In this document: positions 42,901 to 50,105 of the stretch, piece after piece
Layout: every line of letters starts with the position of its first letter
How positions within the stretch are numbered: the first letter of the stretch is position 1
The notes under the pieces: generated by a model
Told to the model about the DNA's origin: nothing
Databases searched by the model: none
The model's input: only the letters and a program-made list of their open reading frames with translations
Position numbers and translations under genes: made by a program
Assembly (NCBI GenBank): GCA_965662365.1
Contig: CBFIHR010000005.1
Location: 1-64,000 of the forward strand
Source of the DNA: CAWVWD01 sp965662365
Lineage (GTDB): Bacteria > Bacteroidota > Bacteroidia > Chitinophagales > Saprospiraceae
Length of the DNA: 64,000 nt
Reading direction: 5' to 3'

Positions 42901-44600
42901 CAGATGTATCCTTTACGCAAGTAAGTTGTTTTGGTGGAAGTGATGCTACGGCAACTGTAACAGCAACCGGTGGAGCAGGAAATTATAATTATACTTGGAA
43001 TCCTTCGGGTCAAACAACACAAACAGCAACAGGCTTAACAATTGGAACATACACCGTTACTGTAACGGATATGAATGGTTGTTTTACAATTGACAGTGTG
43101 ACGATTGATGAACCAGCACCGATTTCAACGATATTTACTAATGTCATGGGATCGAGCTGTAATGGAGGAAACGATGGAACAGCAACTGTAGCAGCAAGTG
43201 GCGGTGTACCGAACGGTGTTAATGGTTATACTTATGTATGGAGTACCGTTCCACAACAAACTGGAGTAACAGCAACAGGATTAAACGGTGGACAAACTTA
43301 TACGGTAGTCGTAACCGATGCTAATGGTTGTACAACGAACAATTCAGTTACGATTCCTCAACCAGATCCGATCACCTTATCGACTACTCAAGTGAATGTC
43401 AGTTGTTTCTCATTCACCGATGCACAAGCAACGGTTATTCCAGCCGGTGGAACACCAGGATTTACTTTCCAGTGGGACGCTAATGCAGGAAATCAAACGA
43501 ATGGAACAGCAACAGGTTTAGCGGCCGGTTCTTACAGCGTTGTTGTAACCGATGCGATGGGTTGTACAGCGGTAACAGGTGTGACAATCATTCAACCGGC
43601 GGAATTAGTAACAAATAAGACAACAGTTGATGTATTGTGTAAAGGTGAGAGTACGGGTGAAGCAGAAGTATTGATGTCAGGTGGAACAGGTCCTTATTAT
43701 ATTAATTGGGACAATGGTTTAACCGATCCTCCGACAGACTTAGCCGCAGGAACATATTCTTATGTTGTGACAGATGCAAATGGCTGTCAATTAACCGATA
43801 GTGTGACCATCAATGAACCTTCGGAAGGTGTAACTGCCAACTATGAATCAATCGACGTAACTTGTTATGAAGATAGAGATGGTATTATTAATATCTATCC
43901 AGAAGGTGGTGTTAGTCCATATCAGTTTAGTTTAAATGGAACAACATTCGATAATAACAACAGTAAAGTTGGTTTACAAGGTGGTAATTATACTTATTAT
44001 GTACGTGATGATAACGGTTGTATTTATACGGAAACGGTTACAATCGGAGAGCCAGACGAGTTTACAGTTGACTTAGGACCAGATGTAGATATTATATTAG
44101 GCGAATCCGTACAACTGGAGGTTGTTACAACAAACGGTTCTCCGAACTATACCTATCTTTGGACTCCAGCAGAAAACTTGTCCTGTACCGATTGTGGAAA
44201 TCCAACGGTTGATAGTTTACAAGATGACCGTTATATTACTGTATTGGTAGAAGATTTGAATGGTTGTACAGCAGAAGATGATATTTATATCAGAATCGAA
44301 AAACCTCGTTTAGTATTTATTGCAAACGCATTTACGCCAAATGATGATGGTAATAATGACTGGTTATTTGTACAAGGTGGAAACGGAACACAACGTGTCG
44401 TCTCTTTCCAAGTATTTGACCGTTGGGGTGAGATAGTTTACGAAACTGCAGATGCACCGTTGAATGATTCTAACTACGGTTGGGACGGAACTTACAAAGG
44501 TCAAGCCATGAATGGAGGTGTATTCGTTTGGGTTGCAGAAGTAGAGTTTGAAGACGGTGAGCGTTTAGTTTACAAAGGTAGTACTGTTTTGATTCGATAA
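36930..44600 (+). CDS. Giant SprB-repeat surface protein with P-domain and T9SS type B sorting domain
   Basis: A 2556-residue secreted adhesin-like protein. A signal peptide (TLYTFLLSGFLLLLST) is followed by an N-terminal domain opening ASHIMGGDITYNC, frequent in such bacteroidetal proteins. Residues about 528-673 resemble a proprotein convertase P-domain (SLVSPNGTVIDLSS, FEPEGNLSNFNG, GDWTLWVAT); about 730-810 is a fibronectin type III-like unit. Then 20 SprB-type repeats of 74-85 residues run from about 813 to 2372 (CNGGxDGTA...GGTxxYTYxW...AGTYxVTVTDxNGC). From about 2463 the gliding-associated C-terminal domain follows (NAFTPNDDGNNDWLF, VFDRWGEIVY, WDGTYKGQAMNGGVFVW). SprB is the mobile gliding adhesin of Flavobacterium; this paralogue's ligand is unknown. 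It is followed by a second such gene and a SprF-like gene. Confidence 0.94.
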   Translation: MKQRITLYTFLLSGFLLLLSTSDTKASHIMGGDITYNCIAPNTFAFTAQFYRDCNGIPLPNTVNLTVYSPSGCGPSQTITLELVPSGPQIVTPLCPGVPDACNTGGTYGIQQYTYTHIPASQGNGLSDPPVVLNTACTDWTVWWSSCCRNGAITTGPANDGFYLETLLNNSDAPCNNSPTFLNTPTPYACVGETVNYSHGVSEWDGDSLVFSLIPCLEGNAPNPNSVNYNAPYSGTSPLSSSTGFTIDQQTGGITFTPNMAQVGVICVLVEEYRNGVKVGHVMRDMQFTVLPCSNSLPLASGANGNASSGGATGDYNIQVCEGELIDFTIETFDSLAAGQTSGDNIDLSWNGGINNPNASFTVFNNNTDSSSARFRWPTTKNDAGFYIFTVNLQDDACPINGVNIFSFSITIDDVPDVDAGGYQVACTPNDTLTLNAIPNSLDLSYQWQTVTGPGTVSNTTILTPDVPPVTGTYKLIKTYQSGCVDSNVVAVDLSPGLQLPAIADANLCQGDSVQLDATIPITANPPTTVTNNTVVPFGQAADTAMSVITVSGVQPGVFDISMLQSVCVDVNYPLTSFLSISLVSPNGTVIDLSSNNGSGANYTNTCFEVNAGTPITSGSNPFTGTFEPEGNLSNFNGNVVNGDWTLWVATSTALPGLPNLQLNSWNMTFVDITDTISYAWTPAIGLSCGTCPDPWASPTTPTTYQVVATDFYNCTDTQAVFIDIISALTAPVVTCAQVTTTSLTFAWGAISGATGYEVSTDNGATWVPANGTLQHQLTGLALGQSVTILVRGISTCPGVSPSGTQTCTTTPCTLDASFVSSTDVTCNAGADGTADVSATGGTPNYTYQIGTQPVMTTGSFTGLVAGNYVATVTDVNGCTDTVQVTINEPTAITFTTDSTSTNCNGGADGTAIVVATGGTGALTYQWDANAANQTTDTATDLTAGLYNVTITDANNCFTTGAVTVNEPPLIVLDSATIDVSCYGAYDGSAQVLVQGGTGPFTYTWSSNAYGQTSDSIVGLNGGTYSVTVTDANGCSDNISMYVDEASAIVLTTSATQATCNGFTDGSATVAATGGTPGTTGSGYTYLWDANANNQTTATATSLMTGTYFVTVTDDDGCTAVTSVIVTAPPSMTLTTTSNSPSTTCSYNTDGTAVVTPSGGNGGYTYSWDQGTNSSDSAVVGLPAGTSYVTVTDILGCSEVDSVIIAGPAPIVANPTAIAISCNGADDGSITLAPVGGTGAYSFVWSNADITQDISNLAAGTYIVTITDANNCVFTDSATIVEPDTIQTTASMTAVSCLGGNDGTVTALPVGGQIPYTYNWSNSSTDSTATILTAGTYTLTVTDAAGCTDTASVVVTEPATAVTSTISGTDLLCNGDGSGTATVVAADGTVGSGYTYLWDDPNAQTGSTATGLAAGTYNVTVTDGNGCTTTNSITLAEPTILTGTIAATPASCFGATDGTVVITPAGGTAPYSYQWSAPSNSTDSLVTGVTAGWHYVTVTDDNMCTYIDSAEVVQPLAITTTTTVDSTSCFGAATGIGSVTATGGNGGFTYSWSFGGVTTANITGLPAGWHYVTVTDVNLCSTVDSIEVLEPTLLTSSTTVVDANCFGAATGSATVIGAGGTLNYSYQWDAAAGSQTTATASNLLAGTYSVTVTDLNGCTSVTTATVGQPATPVTSTTSGTDLSCNGDGSGTVTVIGSGGTPDPAIASGYTYLWSDVNAQTTATATGLQAGTYYVTVTDLNGCNTLDSVTINEPTALIGVTSATPASCFGATDGTVVITPAGGTPGYMYQWSVSAGSSGDSSVTGLAAGMHYVTITDANSCTYVDSFEVLEPAMIMTSTSVTPVGCFGDSTGTGGVTVTGGNGNETFIWSFGGTTTQNITGLPAGWHYVTVTDINGCSTIDSIEVLEPTPIALTTTQVDVGCFGQATGSATVTAAGGTPGYTYLWNTIPQQVSATATNLPAGTYTVTVTDANSCFDTISVTINQPLTGVTITDVSFTQVSCFGGSDATATVTATGGAGNYNYTWNPSGQTTQTATGLTIGTYTVTVTDMNGCFTIDSVTIDEPAPISTIFTNVMGSSCNGGNDGTATVAASGGVPNGVNGYTYVWSTVPQQTGVTATGLNGGQTYTVVVTDANGCTTNNSVTIPQPDPITLSTTQVNVSCFSFTDAQATVIPAGGTPGFTFQWDANAGNQTNGTATGLAAGSYSVVVTDAMGCTAVTGVTIIQPAELVTNKTTVDVLCKGESTGEAEVLMSGGTGPYYINWDNGLTDPPTDLAAGTYSYVVTDANGCQLTDSVTINEPSEGVTANYESIDVTCYEDRDGIINIYPEGGVSPYQFSLNGTTFDNNNSKVGLQGGNYTYYVRDDNGCIYTETVTIGEPDEFTVDLGPDVDIILGESVQLEVVTTNGSPNYTYLWTPAENLSCTDCGNPTVDSLQDDRYITVLVEDLNGCTAEDDIYIRIEKPRLVFIANAFTPNDDGNNDWLFVQGGNGTQRVVSFQVFDRWGEIVYETADAPLNDSNYGWDGTYKGQAMNGGVFVWVAEVEFEDGERLVYKGSTVLIR
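41028..42902 (+). repeat. Four-module super-repeat duplicated inside the giant adhesin
   Basis: SprB modules 8-11 (41028-41960) and 12-15 (41961 to about 42902) match module by module: CNGDGSGT, then TPASCFGATDGTVVITPAGGT-like, then the GGNG..WSFGG type, then CFGxATGSATV. The DNA at 41268 and 42213 is nearly identical for over 50 bases (945 bp apart); module 8 to 12 is 933 bp, the difference being a 12-bp insertion in module 12. Confidence 0.8.
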
Positions 44601-44614
44601 GATAGCAAAAATAT

Positions 44615-44650
44615 AGGCGTCCTGTACTTCAGGATGCCTGTGTTTTTAGT
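44615..44650 (+). terminator. Terminator after the giant adhesin gene
   Basis: AGGCGTCCTG (44615-44624) pairs with CAGGATGCCT (44630-44639) with one wobble and a 5-nt loop, then GTGTTTTTAG. Confidence 0.75.
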
Positions 44651-44683
44651 AGCATAATTTAAGGAAAATAGGAAAAGTAAGAA

Positions 44684-44722
44684 GGGTTACCGCAAACGAA
44701 AGTGCGAGGTGACTCTTTTTTT
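44684..44722 (+). terminator. Second tandem terminator
   Basis: GGGTTACC (44684-44691) pairs fully (with wobbles) with GGTGACTC (44708-44715), with an inner CGC/GCG, followed by TTTTTTTTG. Confidence 0.75.
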
Positions 44723-44959
44723 GTTTGATTAATTCTAAGTTATTTTTAGTTACTTTCAATTACTTTTAGTTATAATAAAATGTTGCAAAAAACTGTTTTT
44801 AAAACACGCTGGATAAACTTACTTTGTCAATGCTTCTGACGTTTATAATTATATCTTTATATAAAACATAGGACTCCACGATTTATAAAATTATTATGTT
44901 AGTCGTAATAACGTTCAAAAACTAATCACTCTCGACTATTCGGGACTAATCATAAAATT
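44723..44959. other. Remaining gap before the second SprB-repeat gene
   Basis: About 240 AT-rich bases after the two terminators. TATCTTTA at about 44851 is a weak -7 candidate; no clear promoter. Confidence 0.3.
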
Positions 44960-47900
44960 ATGAAACTATCTAAACTCACTTTTTTAATTGTTGCAATTAT
45001 TGGTTTTAGTTCAAACTTATTTGGACAACTTACTGCAGAGGGCGACACGATTTCTTGTTTTGGTGCTACTGATGGTAATTTAACCATTACCGCAAATAGC
45101 GGACAAGCACCATTCACTTATTTTTGGCAACGGAACTCAGGAAGTCCCAGTGGTGGCGGAATGATTGTATCGGTTGGCAACGCTGCCACAGTTAGTAATT
45201 TACCAGCAGGTATTTATGATGTGACTTTAGTTGATGGAAATAATACGAATACCATAGGAACTGCTACCATCACTTCGCCGCCAGTTTTAACGCTGAATAT
45301 CACAGCACAAACGAATAATAACTGTGTGGGCGAAGCTAATGGAAGTATTACGCTACAAGGAAATGGCGGTTATCCACCATTAGAATATTCAATAGACGGC
45401 ACGACTTACCAAACTTCCGAAACATTCAATAATTTATCTTCGCAAACGTATATCGTCTATGTTCGAGATACTCGCAATTGCATTACAACGTTGAGTGCAA
45501 CGATAACAGAGCCAACAACAAGTGTTGGTGGATTTATACAATCTCAAAGTAATGCGACTTGTTTCGGAGATAGTACGGGTAGTTTTACCGTTGTTGGAAA
45601 TGGCGGATTACCTCCTTATTTATATTCATTAGATAGTGGAATAACACAATTTTCTACAGGTAATTTTATCAATCAACCAGCCGGAAATTATACCATAGAA
45701 ATTCAAGATGACTTAGGCTGTACTTTTGATATGCCCATAACTATAACCGAACCTTCTCCGGTATTGTCAAATGCAGTTGTTATTAATAATGCAACCTCAC
45801 CATTCACCCCTAATGGTTCAGCTGCCGTCAATGCGAATGGTGGAGCGGGAAACTATACTTTTCTTTGGGATAATGGACAGACTGCAAATATTGCAACAGG
45901 TCTATCGGTAGGTTTGCATTGTGTCACCACAACAGATGGTAACGGTTGTACTGACACCGCTTGTGTTAGCATTACTTCTCCTCCGCAAATTGTTTTGACC
46001 GCTACCGATGATGTTCTAAGTTGTTTTGGAGATACCGGACAATCGATTATCACCATTTCTGGTGGAACAGCACCTTACGCTTATGGTTGGACAAATCTAA
46101 TTACTGGAGTAACCGGTACAGGAACAATTTTACTAGATGGTGGAACAGATACAATTAAAAACCTTACTGGTGGCGTTTGGTTATTAGGAGTGAATGACGC
46201 TTTTAATGAACAAATAGGAGATACCATTTTTATTGTTGAACCAACAGAATTGATGCTTGCTGTTTCGAGTACTAATGTTGATTGTTTTGGTGCAAGCAAC
46301 GGTTCTGTTACCGCCAATGTTTCAGGAGGAACACCGCCTTATAGTTTTAATTGGAGTACAACAGCTACAACATCGACGGTCAATGGTTTAACGGCAGGAA
46401 CATATTATGTCACAGTGACGGATTTGGCAGGTTGTACGAAGATAGACAGTGGGACTGTAGCCGCACCTGCACAACAATTACAAGTTTTTATGTCACAGAT
46501 AAATATTTCTTGTAATGGTGCAAATGATGGCGAGGCATTTACGACTATTCAAGGTGGAATTGCACCTTATACTTTTCAGTGGAGTACCGGCCAGACGACA
46601 GCAAATGTGGCAAATTTATCGCCAGGGGTTGTTGGCGTTTCTGTAACTGATGCTTTTGGCTGTGCTGTTACAGGAATTGTAAATATTACCCAGCCCTTTG
46701 TTTTATCAACCGCCAGTCAGTTTGTGAGTAATGCGTCTTGTTTTGGTGGAAATGACGCTTCTGCTGTCACAGTTCCGAGTGGAGGAACAACACCATATTC
46801 TTACCTTTGGGATAACGGACAAACCGCCGCTTTTGCAGATTCATTGACTGCAGGAAGTCACATTGTTACTGTAACCGATGCAAACGGTTGTATCGTTGTC
46901 TCGTTACCAGTAACAGTTGGTGAAGCATCTGAATTAATCGTAATGACCGAAGATTCCGTTGTCAGTTGTAATGGATTCAACGATGGTGCGGCAGTCGCCT
47001 ACCCATCAGGCGGAACAGGACCTTACACTTATCGCTGGAACTCTCACCCGTTTGCCGATACCTTTCAAGTCAGTGCAGAGTTATTTGCTGGAGTGTATAA
47101 AGTGACGGTGACAGACGCTAATGGTTGTACAGCCCAAGGTATAGATACAGTTACTGCTCCAGCTCCAATCACAGCGACATCAAGTTCTACAATGACTTCT
47201 TGTAACGATAATTTTACAAATAATGGAACCGCAACGATTAACGTATTTGGTGGAAATGGCGGTTATGCCTATAGTTGGAATACCGGTGATGATACTTCTA
47301 TGATAGATTCTGTTGTAACAGGCTGGTATTACGTCACTGTTACTGATTCGGTTGGCTGTGTATATGAAGATTCTGTTTTTGTAGATGCACCACCACCGAT
47401 TACTATAGCGGATACCAGTATTACTTTAGTGAGTTGTTTTGGCGGTTCTGACGGTACAGCGACGATTGTCCCTACTGGAGGAACGCCACCTTACGATTAT
47501 GAATGGCTGACTGCACCAACACAAACTGCACCAACTGCAACCGGCTTACCAACCGGCTGGTATAGCGTTGTTGTGAATGATGCAAACGGTTGCTTTTTAG
47601 ATACCACGAATATTTATGTTCGCCAACCATTCCGACCATTAGACGCCACAATAACAGCATTTCCGCCACGATGTAAAGATGGTAGTGATGGTCGTTTAGG
47701 TATTTCGCCTGCAACCGGTGGAACGGCAGGATATACCTACGCTTGGAGTACAGGTGATTCTACATTTAACGTATTTAATGTAGAACCTGGGATGTATAAT
47801 ATTACCATTACAGATGCAAAAGGTTGTATTTTCATAAAAGATACAGTTGTTGAGAATCCTGAACGATTTTATTACAATATATCAGTTGTTCCCGTGACTT

Positions 47901-48643
47901 GTTTTGATGGTTCTGATGGTCAAATTATTGTAGATACGGCCTTTGGAGGGGCAGGCGAACCATTTGCTTATGGTTTTAATAATGGTTTATTTCAATCGGA
48001 TTCGACTTTCGTCAATTTGCCGCCGACAAGCCTTGCCGTAGCTGTTCGAGATGGCAATGGTTGTGAGCAAGACACTATTGTAACAATTCCGAATGCAATA
48101 GAATTAGTCGTTGATGCAGGTTCTGACCAGCAGATTTATTTGGGAGATAGTTCAACGATCGAAGCCTTGGTAAACACTAACGCCCCGCTATCTTATACAT
48201 GGACACCAGTAGGAGATTTGAGTTGTGATAACTGTCCAAATCCAAGTATTATACCGACACAAAATGAAGTGATTTACACCGTAACAGTCGAAGATTCAAG
48301 TGGTTGCATCGCATCTGATGATGTGACAATAAGTATTATCGAGCAAAGAAACGCCTTCATTCCAAATGGCTTTACACCAAATGGTGATGGTATCAATGAT
48401 ATTTTTGTTCCATTTGGTGGAGAAGGTGTCGTTAGCATTGTTCGATTTCAAGTTTATAATCGTTGGGGCGAGTTACTACATTCTACTACCAATTTTGCAC
48501 CAGGAGATTCTGCCTTTGGTTGGGACGGTTACCTGACCGGAAATACGGAAGCCCCGTCAGCTGTTTATGTATTTATTGTTGAATATGAATTTATTGACGG
48601 CAAAAAATCATTATATACAGGCGATGTAACCTTAGTGAGATAA
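44960..48643 (+). CDS. SprB-repeat surface protein with T9SS type B sorting domain
   Basis: A 1227-residue secreted protein. The signal peptide is LTFLIVAIIGFSSNLFGQ. It has about 13 SprB-type repeats (from residue about 25 to 1050; CFGATDGNLT, CNGANDGEAF, CFGGNDASAV, CFGGSDGTAT and so on), more divergent from one another than those of the larger neighbour, then a linker (VDAGSDQQIYLGDS) and, from about residue 1130, the C-terminal sorting domain (FIPNGFTPNGDGINDIFVPFG, VYNRWGELLHS, FGWDGYLTG). It probably acts at the cell surface as an adhesin. Unlike the larger protein it has no P-domain or long N-terminal domain. Two terminators separate it from the gene before; the SprF-like gene follows 308 bases on. 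Confidence 0.94.
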   Translation: MKLSKLTFLIVAIIGFSSNLFGQLTAEGDTISCFGATDGNLTITANSGQAPFTYFWQRNSGSPSGGGMIVSVGNAATVSNLPAGIYDVTLVDGNNTNTIGTATITSPPVLTLNITAQTNNNCVGEANGSITLQGNGGYPPLEYSIDGTTYQTSETFNNLSSQTYIVYVRDTRNCITTLSATITEPTTSVGGFIQSQSNATCFGDSTGSFTVVGNGGLPPYLYSLDSGITQFSTGNFINQPAGNYTIEIQDDLGCTFDMPITITEPSPVLSNAVVINNATSPFTPNGSAAVNANGGAGNYTFLWDNGQTANIATGLSVGLHCVTTTDGNGCTDTACVSITSPPQIVLTATDDVLSCFGDTGQSIITISGGTAPYAYGWTNLITGVTGTGTILLDGGTDTIKNLTGGVWLLGVNDAFNEQIGDTIFIVEPTELMLAVSSTNVDCFGASNGSVTANVSGGTPPYSFNWSTTATTSTVNGLTAGTYYVTVTDLAGCTKIDSGTVAAPAQQLQVFMSQINISCNGANDGEAFTTIQGGIAPYTFQWSTGQTTANVANLSPGVVGVSVTDAFGCAVTGIVNITQPFVLSTASQFVSNASCFGGNDASAVTVPSGGTTPYSYLWDNGQTAAFADSLTAGSHIVTVTDANGCIVVSLPVTVGEASELIVMTEDSVVSCNGFNDGAAVAYPSGGTGPYTYRWNSHPFADTFQVSAELFAGVYKVTVTDANGCTAQGIDTVTAPAPITATSSSTMTSCNDNFTNNGTATINVFGGNGGYAYSWNTGDDTSMIDSVVTGWYYVTVTDSVGCVYEDSVFVDAPPPITIADTSITLVSCFGGSDGTATIVPTGGTPPYDYEWLTAPTQTAPTATGLPTGWYSVVVNDANGCFLDTTNIYVRQPFRPLDATITAFPPRCKDGSDGRLGISPATGGTAGYTYAWSTGDSTFNVFNVEPGMYNITITDAKGCIFIKDTVVENPERFYYNISVVPVTCFDGSDGQIIVDTAFGGAGEPFAYGFNNGLFQSDSTFVNLPPTSLAVAVRDGNGCEQDTIVTIPNAIELVVDAGSDQQIYLGDSSTIEALVNTNAPLSYTWTPVGDLSCDNCPNPSIIPTQNEVIYTVTVEDSSGCIASDDVTISIIEQRNAFIPNGFTPNGDGINDIFVPFGGEGVVSIVRFQVYNRWGELLHSTTNFAPGDSAFGWDGYLTGNTEAPSAVYVFIVEYEFIDGKKSLYTGDVTLVR

Positions 48644-48951
48644 GGACAAGAGGAGTTTTTGTTGGAGAAATGTGTACTGAAAGTGTAGATTCCTCCAAGT
48701 TTTGTAGAACAGATTTTATTTTGAATGAAATCTTAACGTCAAAGTCCTACAATAAGCACGATGTTAAATCGTTCAATTTAAGTGATTTTTAACAAGAAAT
48801 GCCTAATTTCACGGATTGAAAAATATGGTAGGATTTTTCTTATTGATATTTCACAAATTTGAATAACATTTCGTTAAAATAATTTATTAAAAGGCTACTG
48901 AAGTTTACACAAAATCAACTCAGAGATAACGCCAAATTAAAATAAAAAAAG
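48644..48951. other. Gap between SprB-repeat gene and PorP/SprF gene
   Basis: 308 AT-rich bases. No terminator, promoter consensus or small gene was recognised, so read-through from the adhesin gene is possible. Confidence 0.4.
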
Positions 48952-49998
48952 ATGAATTTACGCAGACACCTGATAATTGCTTTTGTGCTACTATTCGGAG
49001 CAACGCTTCAAGCACAGGATATTCATTTTTCGCAGTTCTATTTATCACCATTAAACTTAAACCCTGCTATGACAGGTGTGATGAATTGTAACAGTCGTTT
49101 TACTGTCAACTATCGTAATCAATGGCAGAGTGTTTTGAAAGATGATGCTTTCAAAACATACAATTTCTCTTTCGATAATCGTATTGCGGTAGGTCGTAGC
49201 GATTACTTTGGTTGGGGGTTCACATTTTGGGGAGATCAGGCAGGAGCTTCTGATTTTGGTACATTACAGGGGCGTTTCTCTTTAGCATATAGTAAAAAAA
49301 TGGGCGGTTTCCGAAATAAAGCACACTACTTAGTTATCGGCTTAGAAGGCGGGGCTTCACAGCGTACAATCAACTTTTTGAACTTACGCTACGGAACACA
49401 ATTTGATGGTGACGATTTTAATCCAAATTTACCATCATTAGAAAACTTCGGTCGTGACAACTTCCTTTTTGGTGATGTCGGAGGTGGATTATTATGGTAT
49501 TCTGTATTTGATGAAAATACTAACTTCTACGCAGGTGCAGCATTTGTTCACTTAAATCGTGCGAATCAATCTTTCTATTTTGATAGATTTATCGAGTTAT
49601 TCCCTCGTTCAACATTTCATGCCGGTGGTGAGTTCTTGATTCCAAATACAAGAGTTGGCTTAGTGCCAGGAGTCGTAGTGATGAGTCAAGGACCTTCATT
49701 CCAGGTAAATGCTGGAACAAACGTAAAGTTCTTGTTGGGCAAACGCCGTCAAGAATATCAAGCCTTCCAAATCGGTACATGGTTCCGTACTTCTCGTGAT
49801 TTTGAAAGTGGAGCGATTAGCGATGCCTTTATTTTATCAACACGTTTTGATTTTAACAATATCGCAATGGGCTTTAGTTATGATGTCAATGTTTCAGATT
49901 TAAACGCTGCCTCTAATGGAAATGGTGGATTTGAATTATCATTGATCTATACTGTTTGTAAAGGATTCCAAAGACAAAATATTTGTCCAAGATTTTAA
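48952..49998 (+). CDS. PorP/SprF family type IX secretion membrane protein
   Basis: A 348-residue outer-membrane beta-barrel protein. The signal peptide (LIIAFVLLFGATLQAQ) is followed by the family hallmark DIHFSQFYLSPLNLNPAMTGV, then NYRNQWQSV and alternating strands ending RFDFNNIAMGFSYDVNVS and GGFELSLIY. In Flavobacterium, SprF is encoded next to SprB and is needed for its secretion or attachment; such PorP/SprF paralogues commonly pair with type B cargo. Its place behind two SprB-repeat genes suggests it serves one or both. The length is typical. A strong terminator follows. Confidence 0.95.
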   Translation: MNLRRHLIIAFVLLFGATLQAQDIHFSQFYLSPLNLNPAMTGVMNCNSRFTVNYRNQWQSVLKDDAFKTYNFSFDNRIAVGRSDYFGWGFTFWGDQAGASDFGTLQGRFSLAYSKKMGGFRNKAHYLVIGLEGGASQRTINFLNLRYGTQFDGDDFNPNLPSLENFGRDNFLFGDVGGGLLWYSVFDENTNFYAGAAFVHLNRANQSFYFDRFIELFPRSTFHAGGEFLIPNTRVGLVPGVVVMSQGPSFQVNAGTNVKFLLGKRRQEYQAFQIGTWFRTSRDFESGAISDAFILSTRFDFNNIAMGFSYDVNVSDLNAASNGNGGFELSLIYTVCKGFQRQNICPRF

Positions 49999-50030
49999 TA
50001 AAGATCTAAGGGCGGCATAACCTCAAATAA

Positions 50031-50068
50031 AAAAGGCATCGAATGTTGATACGTTCGATGCCTTTTTT
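50031..50068 (+). terminator. Terminator of the PorP/SprF gene
   Basis: AAAAGGCATCGAA (50031-50043) and TTCGATGCCTTTT pair around a 10-nt loop, followed by TT. The A/T flanks may serve the convergent gene too. Confidence 0.9.
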
Positions 50069-50105
50069 CGTTTTAGACAAATTAAAACAATATTTTTGTA
50101 AAAAT

